The notes under the pieces were generated by a model. That model ran no database searches. It saw nothing but the letters and a program-made list of their open reading frames with translations, and was not told the origin of the DNA. The position numbers were made by a program, and so were the translations under genes. From the NCBI GenBank assembly GCA_964475415.1, contig CAYYWZ010000061.1:1-23745 (forward strand): a stretch of DNA of 23,745 nt, read 5' to 3'. The DNA is from CALCMJ01 sp964475415 (GTDB lineage Bacteria > Bacteroidota > Bacteroidia > Chitinophagales > Saprospiraceae). Of the stretch, positions 1 through 7,677 are shown piece by piece; within the stretch, counting starts at the first letter, position 1, and each line of letters opens with the position of its first letter.

Positions 1-534
1 TCTATTACCTCTGTACAGGCGGTATATGTACCTGCGGATGATTTGACGGATCCAGCACCAGCGACAACATTTGCTCACTTGGATGCAACAACTGTACTAA
101 GTAGAAAGTTAGCATCTCTAGGTATATATCCAGCGGTAGATCCATTGGATTCTACATCTAGAATATTAGAAAGATCTATCGTAGGAGATGAGCATTACGA
201 CTGTGCGCAGAACGTGATGATGATTCTTCAGCGTTATAAGGAGCTTCAGGATATTATTGCCATCTTAGGTATGGAAGAATTATCTGAGGAAGATAAGCAG
301 GCAGTACACAGAGCTAGAAGAGTACAACGTTTCTTATCTCAGCCGTTCCACGTTGCGGAGCAGTTTACAGGTCTAGAAGGAGTATTAGTTCCTATAGAAG
401 AAACGATCAGAGGATTTAACATGATTATGAACGGAGAAGTAGATGAGTATCCGGAAGCGGCATTTAACCTTGTAGGATCTATAGATGAAGCTATTGCAAA
501 AGGAAAGAAATTATTAGCTGAAGCCAACGCTTAA
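1..534 (+). CDS. atpD: F1F0 ATP synthase subunit beta, C-terminal part (5' end outside window)
   Basis: This is the last 177 codons of the catalytic beta subunit of F-type ATP synthase, which makes ATP from ADP and phosphate at the membrane using the proton (or sodium) gradient. The frame is open from base 1, so the gene runs in from the left. Visible family blocks include SITSVQAVYVPADDLTDPAP near the start, the ATTFAHLDATTVLSR segment, a LGIYPAVDPLDS block, and the C-terminal helical region with QRYKELQDIIAILGM and RARRVQRFLSQPF. An in-frame TTG at 43 is internal and is not a start. The stop is five bases before atpC, so the two are co-transcribed as the end of an atp operon. Identification by recalled family motifs; the catalytic P-loop lies outside the window. 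Confidence 0.97.
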   Translation, partial: SITSVQAVYVPADDLTDPAPATTFAHLDATTVLSRKLASLGIYPAVDPLDSTSRILERSIVGDEHYDCAQNVMMILQRYKELQDIIAILGMEELSEEDKQAVHRARRVQRFLSQPFHVAEQFTGLEGVLVPIEETIRGFNMIMNGEVDEYPEAAFNLVGSIDEAIAKGKKLLAEANA

Positions 535-539
535 ACAAT

Positions 540-785
540 ATGAATTTAGTAGTACTTACGCCAGAAAAAGAGATATATAACGGGACGATCAAGTCCGTAA
601 AAGTTCCTGGTTCTAATGGGCAGTTTGAGATTCTAGCGGGTCACGCATCTATCGTTTCTTCACTCATGGGTGGAGAGGTAAGGATTATAGGTGAGTCGGG
701 AGAAAAGCAGACCATGACGATAGAGAAGGGATTTGTAGAAGTGCTTAACAATGAAGTGGCGCTCCTCGTTACTGGTGTAGAGTAA
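540..785 (+). CDS. atpC: F1F0 ATP synthase subunit epsilon, short form
   Basis: The product is 81 residues, starting MNLVVLTPEKEIYNG, and forms the epsilon subunit of the F1 central stalk. The N-terminal beta-sandwich is present, with the typical SVKVPGSNGQFEILAGHASIVSSL block and ending in a VEVLNNEVALLV strand. The C-terminal two-helix domain that regulates ATP hydrolysis in the roughly 130-residue E. coli protein is absent; such short epsilon subunits are usual in Bacteroidota, so I read this as complete, not truncated. It begins five bases after atpD and is followed by a strong terminator, so it is the last gene of the operon fragment seen here. Confidence 0.95.
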   Translation: MNLVVLTPEKEIYNGTIKSVKVPGSNGQFEILAGHASIVSSLMGGEVRIIGESGEKQTMTIEKGFVEVLNNEVALLVTGVE

Positions 786-812
786 TATAAAATATATAAC
801 AATTCAATCTAG

Positions 813-842
813 AAACCACTGTTGCAAGACGGTGGTTTTTTT
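813..842 (+). terminator. Rho-independent terminator of the atpDC unit
   Basis: AAACCACTG (813-821) pairs with CGGTGGTTT (830-838) over nine base pairs with one G-T wobble around the loop TTGCAAGA, and the 3' arm runs into a T tract to 842. It lies 28 bases after the atpC stop. Confidence 0.9.
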
Positions 843-919
843 ATGTATTTCTTTTTTAATTATTCAATCAATTACCTAGACCAAGCACCATCTGTCCACT
901 CGGTTTCACCTTAATTTTT

Positions 920-1154
920 TCACACGCTAAATTCAACACCGAAGGAAAAATATCTGTATAGACCTGGGTCATGAAGTAATACAACCTGCATATAGTGCTG
1001 GAGACGCAATTTTAAAATTGAAAAAATATAATCCGAATATAGTTTTATTAGATATTAATCTAGAGGATGAAGTTAATGGAATTGAGATTGCTGAATACAT
1101 CAATGAGCATCATAAAATTCCTTTTATTTATTTAACTTCTTATTCAGATTCAGA
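920..1154 (+). pseudogene. Headless response-regulator receiver fragment, cut by scaffold gap
   Basis: From about 961 the + strand reads DLGHEVIQPAYSAGDAI, then LKKYNPNIVLLDINLEDE, VNGIEIAEYI and IPFIYLTSYSDS. This is the middle of a CheY-like receiver domain: LLDINL carries the phosphoacceptor Asp and YLTSYSD the conserved Thr/Ser block. The N-terminal beta strand and the paired acidic residues that bind magnesium are missing; the frame upstream of 961 has no receiver-like sequence and reaches a stop at 928-930. The 3' half is lost in the gap at 1155-1254 and the frame after the gap ends within four codons. A TTG at 1018 could be called as a start but lies inside the domain. The receiver most resembles those of LytTR-type regulators, an impression only. 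It is either a decayed gene or a contig end joined wrongly. Confidence 0.6.
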
Positions 1155-1254
1155 NNNNNNNNNNNNNNNNNNNNNNNNNNNNNNNNNNNNNNNNNNNNNN
1201 NNNNNNNNNNNNNNNNNNNNNNNNNNNNNNNNNNNNNNNNNNNNNNNNNNNNNN
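1155..1254. other. Scaffold gap, exactly 100 N
   Basis: One hundred N in a row, the conventional placeholder for a gap of unknown length, so distances and frames across it are meaningless. The flanks share only a trivial four bases (caga). It interrupts the receiver-domain fragment on its left. Confidence 0.97.
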
Positions 1255-1689
1255 CAGAAACGATAGATATATTTTTATAAGCTTGCAAAATTGTGTCCTC
1301 TTTTGCTCCGTTGGATGTAACAATAGAGTCTACATTACAACTTATATAATTATAGGAATTCTACATAATACAATAGACATAAAGGAATACTTAGGTCAAA
1401 TCGATCAACAAAATTCTGAATATATATGACCATATCTCTCTCATTCCTTGTGAGAGAGTCTTATACCAAACAGCTATATGTATAGAACCCATCATTTGCC
1501 ATTCATGAATTAGGATTACAAAGTCATACGGATAAGACAGATTAAGTAGCTAAGTTACAATAGCATCTAACTAAGTTTTCTTTGTTGGCTATTCAACTAA
1601 CGAATCCTTTCTATCTCTCAACGAATTCTCTTTTTAATGATAAGCTCCTCATAACGCTCCTACCTTGCATATAAATCAAAATACTAATC
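1255..1689. other. Non-coding or degraded stretch before creD
   Basis: No complete gene is visible on either strand. On the minus strand a 35-codon open frame (1256-1360) with protein-like composition (it includes VDSIVTSNGAKEDTILQAYK) runs into the gap, but it is preceded by an in-frame TAG at 1361-1363 with no start, so it may be the remains of a gene. At 1436-1458 CTCTCTCA and TGAGAGAG form an eight-pair hairpin with a seven-base loop and no T tract. The stretch from 1460 to 1689 shows nothing I can name beyond being the upstream region of creD. Confidence 0.5.
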
Positions 1690-3009
1690 ATGTCAAACAC
1701 GAATATCGATTCTGTTATCCAATCAGCAAAAAGTCAACGAAAGCTTTACTTCAAAATGAGCTTTATATTGTTGCTTATTTTATTGCTTCTTATTCCCAAT
1801 GCTTTTATTTCCGACCTCATCCATGAGCGATCTTCTCTACTCTATCAGACACAGCAAGATATCGCCCGAACCTGGGGCAATAAACAAAAAATCTGTGGTC
1901 CGCTGTTGGCTATTCCTTATACCTCTTCTTATTTTGATAAAGATCAAAATAAATCTAGCATTTTTACACATACACTTTATGTAGCTCCAGAATCAGTAAT
2001 CATAGACACAGATGTAACCACTGAAGAAAGAAAAAAAGGTATCTACAGCACGACACTATATACTGCTGATAATAATATAGAAGCAAAGTTTGTGATTCCA
2101 GAGAAAGAAGCTTTCGGTAAAAAAATGAATAGCATATCCTGGGAAGAGGCAAGTATAATAATACCCCTTACTCAGCCATCTAGTGTTATCTCTAAAGTGG
2201 ACTTGATGTATGGGAGTGAGCCGTATAAAATGAGATCATACAACAGCTCTAATCTAGGTAATTCTTTACAAGCAATAATCGATATCAAAGATCAATCTAC
2301 AATCGAAGTATCTGCTAATCTCAAACTAAGAGGCAGCCAGAGTCTAGAGTACATCGCTACAGGGGAAGACCATCAAACTAGTATGAATTGCGACTGGCCA
2401 TCACCAGGATTTCAAGGTAGTATGTTACCCGTAACTCGAGAGATTTCTACTGATGGATTTACAGCTGCTTGGTCAGCAAATGAATATAGTAGACCGATGC
2501 CTGATCTATGGAAAGACAATGACTATAGGCTAGGAAATAGTGAGCAGGCTTTCGGCGTTAAGCTGGTACAAACAGTAGATCACTATCAGAAAAATTTTAG
2601 AAGTGTAAAATATGCACTGCTCATCATCAGTCTCAGTTTTTTGATCTTCTTTTTCTTCGAGGTACTTAATGGTAGGAAAATTCATCCGTTACAGTACATC
2701 TTGATTGGCTTGGGTTTGTCTCTTTTTTATTTGCTTTTGCTTTCTCTTTCTGAGCATGTAGGATTTAATCTAGCTTATGGAATTGCATCTATTGGTACGA
2801 TCTCACTCGTTACCTGGTATAGTTCTACAATGCTTAGAGCGGGCAAGAGTGTAATGATCCTGGGAGCAACACTGATTGGCCTCTATGGATATATTTTTGT
2901 TTTATTGCAGATGGAGGACTATGCGCTACTCGCAGGGGCTATAGGACTCTTTGTAATCCTAGCTATTGTCATGGCACTTTCTCGGAAGATGGATTGGTAT
3001 AGTTATTAG
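1690..3009 (+). CDS. creD: Cell envelope integrity protein CreD
   Basis: The 439-residue product is an inner-membrane protein of the CreD family, close to the roughly 450 residues usual for it. The family is linked to envelope integrity, and in E. coli creD is the most strongly induced CreBC target; its biochemical role is unsettled. Residues 1-22 are cytoplasmic, one helix spans about 24-45, then comes the family hallmark RSSLLYQTQQDIARTWGNKQ followed by GPLLAIPY. Residues 60-300 form a large beta-rich extracytoplasmic domain, and the C-terminus holds about five helices (roughly 308-325, 332-353, 358-377, 384-405, 408-428). It is the first gene after the damaged region and is followed 85 bases later by an unrelated membrane protein. 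The ATG at 1690 gives the expected N-terminus. Confidence 0.93.
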   Translation: MSNTNIDSVIQSAKSQRKLYFKMSFILLLILLLLIPNAFISDLIHERSSLLYQTQQDIARTWGNKQKICGPLLAIPYTSSYFDKDQNKSSIFTHTLYVAPESVIIDTDVTTEERKKGIYSTTLYTADNNIEAKFVIPEKEAFGKKMNSISWEEASIIIPLTQPSSVISKVDLMYGSEPYKMRSYNSSNLGNSLQAIIDIKDQSTIEVSANLKLRGSQSLEYIATGEDHQTSMNCDWPSPGFQGSMLPVTREISTDGFTAAWSANEYSRPMPDLWKDNDYRLGNSEQAFGVKLVQTVDHYQKNFRSVKYALLIISLSFLIFFFFEVLNGRKIHPLQYILIGLGLSLFYLLLLSLSEHVGFNLAYGIASIGTISLVTWYSSTMLRAGKSVMILGATLIGLYGYIFVLLQMEDYALLAGAIGLFVILAIVMALSRKMDWYSY

Positions 3010-3094
3010 AGATGATAGATTTATTGTAAATACAATACAGTGTTAAGTGTTTTTCTGAACAACATATTAGCATTATAATTATATTTACAATAGA

Positions 3095-3754
3095 ATGGAC
3101 GAATTACACAGAAAGGATAAGTACAAAGCTTATGTTAGAAAACTAGAAGATGCCAAACGTAAAATAGATGGTGTCGAAGAATCTGATGGTTCTACAGAGG
3201 CTTTTGATGAGCAGTCTGATCATTTGTTAGCAGCGCTTGATAATAAGAAAATGGCTAATGATTTTCTTATGGCTTTTTTCGGCCTCGCTATAATAGTTAT
3301 AGCAGCATGTATAACAAGCTTTTTTAGATACGGCTACAGCATAGCTCTAATGATTATCCTTCTGTTATTGCTTACATTTTTGTTCTACTATAGGAGTACA
3401 ATGAAAGCTGTCGTATCTAAACATAATGTTTTCTCTGATTACAAAAACATGGAGAAAACTACTGCCGAGTATATGCATAGAAAACTCAACTTCCTAAAGA
3501 CAAGGCAGCATATCATCTTGACGAGAATAAAGCTTATAAGAAATGCCTTCGTTGTATTTTTTCCATTATTTCTATGGATGTTACAATATATAAGCAATAA
3601 GGAAGTAACGGAAAAACATAGTCTACTATTCCTAGGTGTAGCGATATTGCTTGCTAGCCCGTTCTGGTGGTTCTATTTCAGAGAAGAAATGGATGGTCAT
3701 ACCCAGCTTAAAGAAAATATAAAAAACTTGGAAGATAGCGTGTTGCAGAACTAG
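3095..3754 (+). CDS. Unrecognised four-helix membrane protein
   Basis: I do not recognise this 219-residue protein. Residues 1-52 are charged and probably coiled (many Lys, Glu and Asp). Two hairpins of hydrophobic helices follow: about 57-77 with 81-99, then a basic cytoplasmic-type linker (100-148, including KLNFLKTRQHIILTRIK), then about 150-166 with 175-195, which ends in the aromatic cluster SPFWWFYF. The tail 196-219 is again charged. There is no signal peptide and no enzyme motif. The symmetric layout of two helix pairs joined by a basic helix suggests a structural or scaffolding membrane protein, but this is inference. It follows creD on the same strand by 85 bases and could share its transcript; nothing in the sequence proves a functional link. 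The ATG at 3095 is the only sensible start. Confidence 0.8.
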   Translation: MDELHRKDKYKAYVRKLEDAKRKIDGVEESDGSTEAFDEQSDHLLAALDNKKMANDFLMAFFGLAIIVIAACITSFFRYGYSIALMIILLLLLTFLFYYRSTMKAVVSKHNVFSDYKNMEKTTAEYMHRKLNFLKTRQHIILTRIKLIRNAFVVFFPLFLWMLQYISNKEVTEKHSLLFLGVAILLASPFWWFYFREEMDGHTQLKENIKNLEDSVLQN

Positions 3755-3938
3755 CTGTCTACCATGGATTATAAATACAACTAGTATTGGTTGGTTAATT
3801 TCTAACATTGCTAACTATATAACAAATAGCTTGTAAGCAAAAAACAAATTATTCTTTTTGTCGTAGAACCATCTTCCTACTTTTTAGTTACATAAGTCCT
3901 GACTAGATTTACTATTTTTATATGCTAAACTTCTAACT

Positions 3939-5705
3939 ATGAAATCTTTGCTTTCAATTCTTACTTGCTTCTTATTAAGTATGCTTTTTACTTTTGATAC
4001 TTATGGACAAAAAATAAATGCTGATCTAGCATTGGATTTCACAATTTCTGATAAGGTAGAGGTCTTGATACAATTTAGAAATGGACTAGATGCCAGCGTT
4101 TACGAAAATGCTCGATTGACAAAAGAAGAAAAAGGAAAACTAGTTTACACCGCCTTATCAGAACAAGCTACGATAACTCAAGAAGCAGTCCAGTCCCTGC
4201 TTAGTCAAAAAGACATTACATACAAATCTTATGTTTTAGCAAATGTTATACAGTGTACTATAGATAAATTGACAGCAGAAAAAATAGCAGCTTATAATGA
4301 AGTGATAGCAATTACTACTAATCCTAGTGTAATGATTCAAGAACCAGAAGTAAACCCATTGCCACTAGACCTTAGAGGAGGAGAGCCTGAGTGGGGCGTA
4401 GAACAAATACAAGCAGACAGTGTATGGTCTCTGGGCTATCGTGGAGAACTTGCTGTAGTTGCGGGTGAAGACACGGGTTATGATTGGGATAATCTGCTAA
4501 TAAAAGAAAAATATAGAGGATGGATTTCCTCAGGTACAGACTCTGTAGATCATAATTATAATTGGCATGATGCGATCACGGAGATAAGCCCATTGCATGG
4601 TGATACACTGATTACAGATACAACAAATCCTTGTGGCCTTGCTTCTACTATACCCTGTGATGATCATGGTCATGGCTCGCATACGATGGGTACCATGGTG
4701 GGAGAAGATGAGGAAAACGCGATAGGTGTTGCTCCTGGAGCGCAATGGATAGGTTGTAGAAATATGGAGCGTGGTTATGGTTCTCCTGCTACCTATCTGA
4801 ATTGTTTTGAGTGGTTTCTAGCACCTACAGATACAGCAGGTATGAACCCTGATCCTGTATTAGCACCAGATGTTATCAACAACAGTTGGAGGTGTCCCGA
4901 ATTGGAAGGATGTAATGAAGACAACTGGAACATACTAGAGACTGCGGTCAATAATCTTAAAGCTGCTGGTATTATAGTTGTAGCTTCTGCAGGTAATGAT
5001 GGACCTGATTGCAATACCATAGATGCACCGCCAGCAATGTTTGAGAATGCATTTGTAGTAGGCGCAAGTAACAATGCTGATCTAATAGCTAACTTTAGTT
5101 CTAGAGGAACGGTAACTGCTGATAGTAGTTTTCTACTTAAGCCTGATGTAGTTGCACCAGGAGTAGGCGTAAGATCTATAAGACTTAATGATAATTTCGG
5201 AACATGGAATGGTACCAGTATGGCAGGTCCACATGTTGCGGGGACAGTGGCACTTATTATTTCTGCTAATCCCTCCTTGAGAGGACAGGTATCTGTGATA
5301 GAAGAAATTCTTATACAGTCAGCATTGACTATTAATTCTAATCAAGACTGTAATGACGTTCAAGGTGCAAGCGTTCCTAATGCTGTGTATGGTTATGGAA
5401 GAATTAACGCACTGAAAGCAGTGGAGCTAGCTCTGGGAATTTCTGACACTGAGGAAAACTCATTGGTATCTGAAATAAAAGTATTTCCTAATCCAGGAAG
5501 AGACGAACTTATTATTCAACTTGAAAATGCCTCTTCCATAAAGAGCTTAAGTTTGTCAGATCTCTCGGGTAGAATTATCTATACTCAGACGAAGCAAGTA
5601 AGTTATCAGAATGTAATTCCTGTATCTAATTTGTCAAATGGAGTATACATTATAAATATGCAATCTGGAGAAGAAATATTGACAAGAAAGTGGGTGAAGC
5701 AATGA
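3939..5705 (+). CDS. Secreted S8 subtilisin-like serine protease with T9SS C-terminal sorting domain
   Basis: The 588-residue product is a secreted endopeptidase of family S8. A signal peptide (1-23, ending near TYGQ) is followed by a propeptide-like region (about 38-135, resembling the inhibitor I9 fold) and the catalytic domain from about 150 (WGVEQIQADSVWSLGYRG). The triad is complete: Asp178 in GEDTG, His245 in DDHGHGSH, Ser427 in NGTSMAGPHVAG, with oxyanion Asn353 in SAGND. Several Cys residues (232, 240, 273, 289, 319, 325, 358) could form disulfides. Residues about 505-588 are a type A Por secretion domain: VFPNP, then LSLSDLSGRII, ending SNGVYIINMQSGEEILTRKW. The protein should be exported by Sec, passed through type IX secretion and released or anchored at the cell surface. 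It resembles bacillopeptidase F-like S8 members. The gene is monocistronic and convergent with the next gene. Confidence 0.95.
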   Translation: MKSLLSILTCFLLSMLFTFDTYGQKINADLALDFTISDKVEVLIQFRNGLDASVYENARLTKEEKGKLVYTALSEQATITQEAVQSLLSQKDITYKSYVLANVIQCTIDKLTAEKIAAYNEVIAITTNPSVMIQEPEVNPLPLDLRGGEPEWGVEQIQADSVWSLGYRGELAVVAGEDTGYDWDNLLIKEKYRGWISSGTDSVDHNYNWHDAITEISPLHGDTLITDTTNPCGLASTIPCDDHGHGSHTMGTMVGEDEENAIGVAPGAQWIGCRNMERGYGSPATYLNCFEWFLAPTDTAGMNPDPVLAPDVINNSWRCPELEGCNEDNWNILETAVNNLKAAGIIVVASAGNDGPDCNTIDAPPAMFENAFVVGASNNADLIANFSSRGTVTADSSFLLKPDVVAPGVGVRSIRLNDNFGTWNGTSMAGPHVAGTVALIISANPSLRGQVSVIEEILIQSALTINSNQDCNDVQGASVPNAVYGYGRINALKAVELALGISDTEENSLVSEIKVFPNPGRDELIIQLENASSIKSLSLSDLSGRIIYTQTKQVSYQNVIPVSNLSNGVYIINMQSGEEILTRKWVKQ

Positions 5706-5725
5706 TGTCGTAAGATTATGTGAAA

Positions 5726-5757
5726 CTATCTAGAGAGGAAAAAACAGATAGGTTTTT
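5726..5757 (+). terminator. Possible terminator after the S8 protease gene
   Basis: CTATCT (5726-5731) and AGATAG (5746-5751) can pair around a 14-base loop, the stem can be extended by three A-T pairs past a one-base bulge, and the 3' arm runs into five T (5753-5757). The stem is short, so this is only a fair candidate. It lies 21 bases after the protease stop. Further on, 5856-5869 is a perfect 14-base palindrome (TAGATTATAATCTA) without a T tract; the rest of 5758-5967 is featureless AT-rich sequence. Confidence 0.4.
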
Positions 5758-5967
5758 GAATAAGAAAATCTAGTATTTTTTAGAAAAATTCTATGCCTGA
5801 TAGAATATACTACGTTTCTAAATTCCTACAATCTTCCTCAGGTGTTTAAGTTCCTTAGATTATAATCTATTATAATGGTTTTCCTTAAAAAGACCTTTTC
5901 TTTTTCTCTTTTATGGCCCGAAAATTATGATTCACTCAGGCATTTTATTTTTGTAATATAGAAAACC

Positions 5968-7155
5968 TCATTCTGGACAAGGTCGTTGTTCTGTTACTAA
6001 GTTTCCACTTGTATTGACATAAATAAGATAACAGTTATCATTCCTACCTTTGAGCAATATACCTTCAGCATCTGTCTGATAAAAGATGCCTTCTTCTAGT
6101 ATTACTTTACCCTCTGGTGTGTCGCACACATCTCCTATACCATCACCATCATAGTCTGCTTGATCAGGATTACTGAGGTCTACACAATTGTCTGAAGCAT
6201 CGATTACGCCGTCACCATCTGCGTCATCTGGAGGAGTAATACTTTCTGAAAACACTCTATTCACTCCATTACCATCTTCAAAATTTTGGAAGTATTCCCA
6301 GAAGTCATCTGCTATGCTTGTATAATTATTTGCGATGAGTGGTAGTACAGTAGAAGGTACGTTGTAAGATGATGGAGCTTGCTCGCCGTAGATAGCCATA
6401 TAACTGGCTAGACCTGCTAGGAAATAAATGGATGCTCTACCATGGGGAGCATTATCTTCATAAAGATCTATTGCAGGAATTGAATTGTATGGTGCAGTAC
6501 TCATAAGTTCGGCGATAACAGGACCTACAGGGATCATTAGTATATTGTAATCAGGCTTAGAAACACGTATAAGATCGTGTAGGTCTAACCACCAAGTGTG
6601 AAAATCGCCTAATGTATAGTTATTGTAATTTGCATATTCTGCTGCTGTAGGATTAAAAGGTTCTTCCGCAGTGAAGGGAGCCATATCAGGCCAATTCTCG
6701 TAGATAAATATATCATTAGTGGCTTGGTACAGATGCACAGAATCGACTAGGCGCTCACTTGCTGTCAGAACAGAGGAAGGAAGGTCGTAATAGATAACAT
6801 CTGGAGCTAGATCTTGGACAAAATTAAATATTGTAAACATAAAGTTATTTAGATCTGCTTCAGCATAGCTCTCAATTTCCGCATCCCAGGATTTTGGTAT
6901 GCCTAGTGAACCCCAATTAGATTGCGGATCGAATTCTGCAAAATCCCATATTGAACCAAACTGACCACTATACTCATATATGTTTCCCGCTTCTGTTGCA
7001 AGCTCATGTATCCAGTAGGCTATCTTTGTTTGTTCTGTAGGGGAGCTGTGATCCATAAGACTATGTCCCATCATATGGGACTCTACAGTAATTTGGGCAA
7101 TAGATGTATTGGTGCTAAATACAAGGATGTAAAAAATTACAATTATATTTTTTAT
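5968..7155 (-). CDS. Secreted SGNH-like hydrolase with thrombospondin type 3 repeats, apparent ATA start
   Basis: From the first standard start (ATG at 7074-7072) the product is 368 residues. Counting from that Met, GHSLMDH (3-9) looks like the nucleophile block of an SGNH-type esterase with Ser5, IPVGPVIAELM (181-191) and EDNAPHGRASIYFLAGLASY (206-225) resemble its later blocks with Asp207 and His211, and 283-318 holds calcium-binding thrombospondin type 3 repeats (DADGDGVIDASDNC, DYDGDGIGDVCD). The last 50 residues do not resemble a standard T9SS tail. That Met lies inside the conserved block, and the frame upstream stays open to a TAA at 7176-7174, encoding KNIIVIFYILVFSTNTSIAQ, a good signal peptide. 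No ATG, GTG or TTG exists there; ATA at 7155-7153 followed by AAA AAT sits exactly where a start is expected, giving 395 residues. I therefore annotate to 7155. Function as an esterase is inferred from motifs; substrate unknown. Confidence 0.72.
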   Translation of the reverse strand: MKNIIVIFYILVFSTNTSIAQITVESHMMGHSLMDHSSPTEQTKIAYWIHELATEAGNIYEYSGQFGSIWDFAEFDPQSNWGSLGIPKSWDAEIESYAEADLNNFMFTIFNFVQDLAPDVIYYDLPSSVLTASERLVDSVHLYQATNDIFIYENWPDMAPFTAEEPFNPTAAEYANYNNYTLGDFHTWWLDLHDLIRVSKPDYNILMIPVGPVIAELMSTAPYNSIPAIDLYEDNAPHGRASIYFLAGLASYMAIYGEQAPSSYNVPSTVLPLIANNYTSIADDFWEYFQNFEDGNGVNRVFSESITPPDDADGDGVIDASDNCVDLSNPDQADYDGDGIGDVCDTPEGKVILEEGIFYQTDAEGILLKGRNDNCYLIYVNTSGNLVTEQRPCPE

Positions 7156-7236
7156 AGAATATCTTTTATAAGATTACTAGTAAGTTGGTGATGTTACTAA
7201 GGACAGTCTATTGCATATACAATATAGAATCATTGA

Positions 7237-7244
7237 CAAATTTA
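7237..7244 (-). promoter_or_regulatory. Candidate -7 element for the SGNH-like gene
   Basis: The minus strand reads TAAATTTG, matching the Bacteroidota -7 consensus TAnnTTTG. A TTTTG on the same strand at 7264-7260 lies 15 bases upstream, somewhat closer than the usual -33 spacing. Transcription from here would include the ATA at 7155-7153 and leave a leader of about 75 bases. Confidence 0.35.
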
Positions 7245-7283
7245 TTATGTAAATAATGACAAAATATTCCCTAGACATTTAGG

Positions 7284-7303
7284 AATTACGCTGTCATGTA
7301 TGA
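7284..7303 (+). repeat. 20-base direct repeat, left copy, abutting gap
   Basis: The bases aattacgctgtcatgtatga end exactly at the gap and recur exactly at 7404-7423, directly after it. This is the pattern left when two contigs overlap but are scaffolded with a default gap. Confidence 0.95.
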
Positions 7304-7403
7304 NNNNNNNNNNNNNNNNNNNNNNNNNNNNNNNNNNNNNNNNNNNNNNNNNNNNNNNNNNNNNNNNNNNNNNNNNNNNNNNNNNNNNNNNNNNNNNNNN
7401 NNN
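7304..7403. other. Scaffold gap, exactly 100 N
   Basis: One hundred N in a row. Because both flanks carry the same 20 bases, the true gap may be nil, with the left and right contigs overlapping by 20; a collapsed repeat or a mobile element between the copies is the alternative. Confidence 0.97.
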
Positions 7404-7423
7404 AATTACGCTGTCATGTATGA
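7404..7423 (+). repeat. 20-base direct repeat, right copy, abutting gap
   Basis: Identical to 7284-7303 at all 20 positions. Sequence beyond the repeat on each side is not shared. Confidence 0.95.
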
Positions 7424-7669
7424 GATACCATTAGAGTGTCAATTTTATCTATTTATCCAATTCCTGATAAGATATCTGACAGAACAGATTTTACTTAGTA
7501 GATTGAATATAAGGATACCAGTTAAATTATTTTAACATTTTCTTAACGTATTTAAATATTCAGAATACAAGCCCACAAAATCAAACTTTATGTTTTTCGT
7601 ACACTAATAATTTTTTAACAAAAGGGGTCTCTAAGTTAGGTCTTGAGCTTTTATGATCTTACGCTTTTC

Positions 7670-7677
7670 TATTTTTG
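7670..7677 (+). promoter_or_regulatory. Candidate -7 element for pckA
   Basis: TATTTTTG matches TAnnTTTG and lies 64 bases before the pckA ATG at 7742. The nearest TTG for a -33 element (7643-7645) is 24 bases away, slightly far. Its position downstream of the TTG at 7643 argues that this TTG is not the start codon. Confidence 0.4.

Noticed and set aside
1018..1266. The receiver fragment as a complete 82-residue gene spanning the gap
   Set aside because: The start is inside the domain and the reading across 100 N of unknown true length is meaningless.
1436..1458. An eight-pair CTCTCTCA/TGAGAGAG hairpin considered as a terminator or repeat unit
   Set aside because: No T tract follows, it occurs once and no gene ends near it.
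5856..5869. Perfect 14-base palindrome TAGATTATAATCTA considered as an operator
   Set aside because: It lies between two convergent genes, where an operator has no obvious use, and AT-rich palindromes of this size arise by chance.
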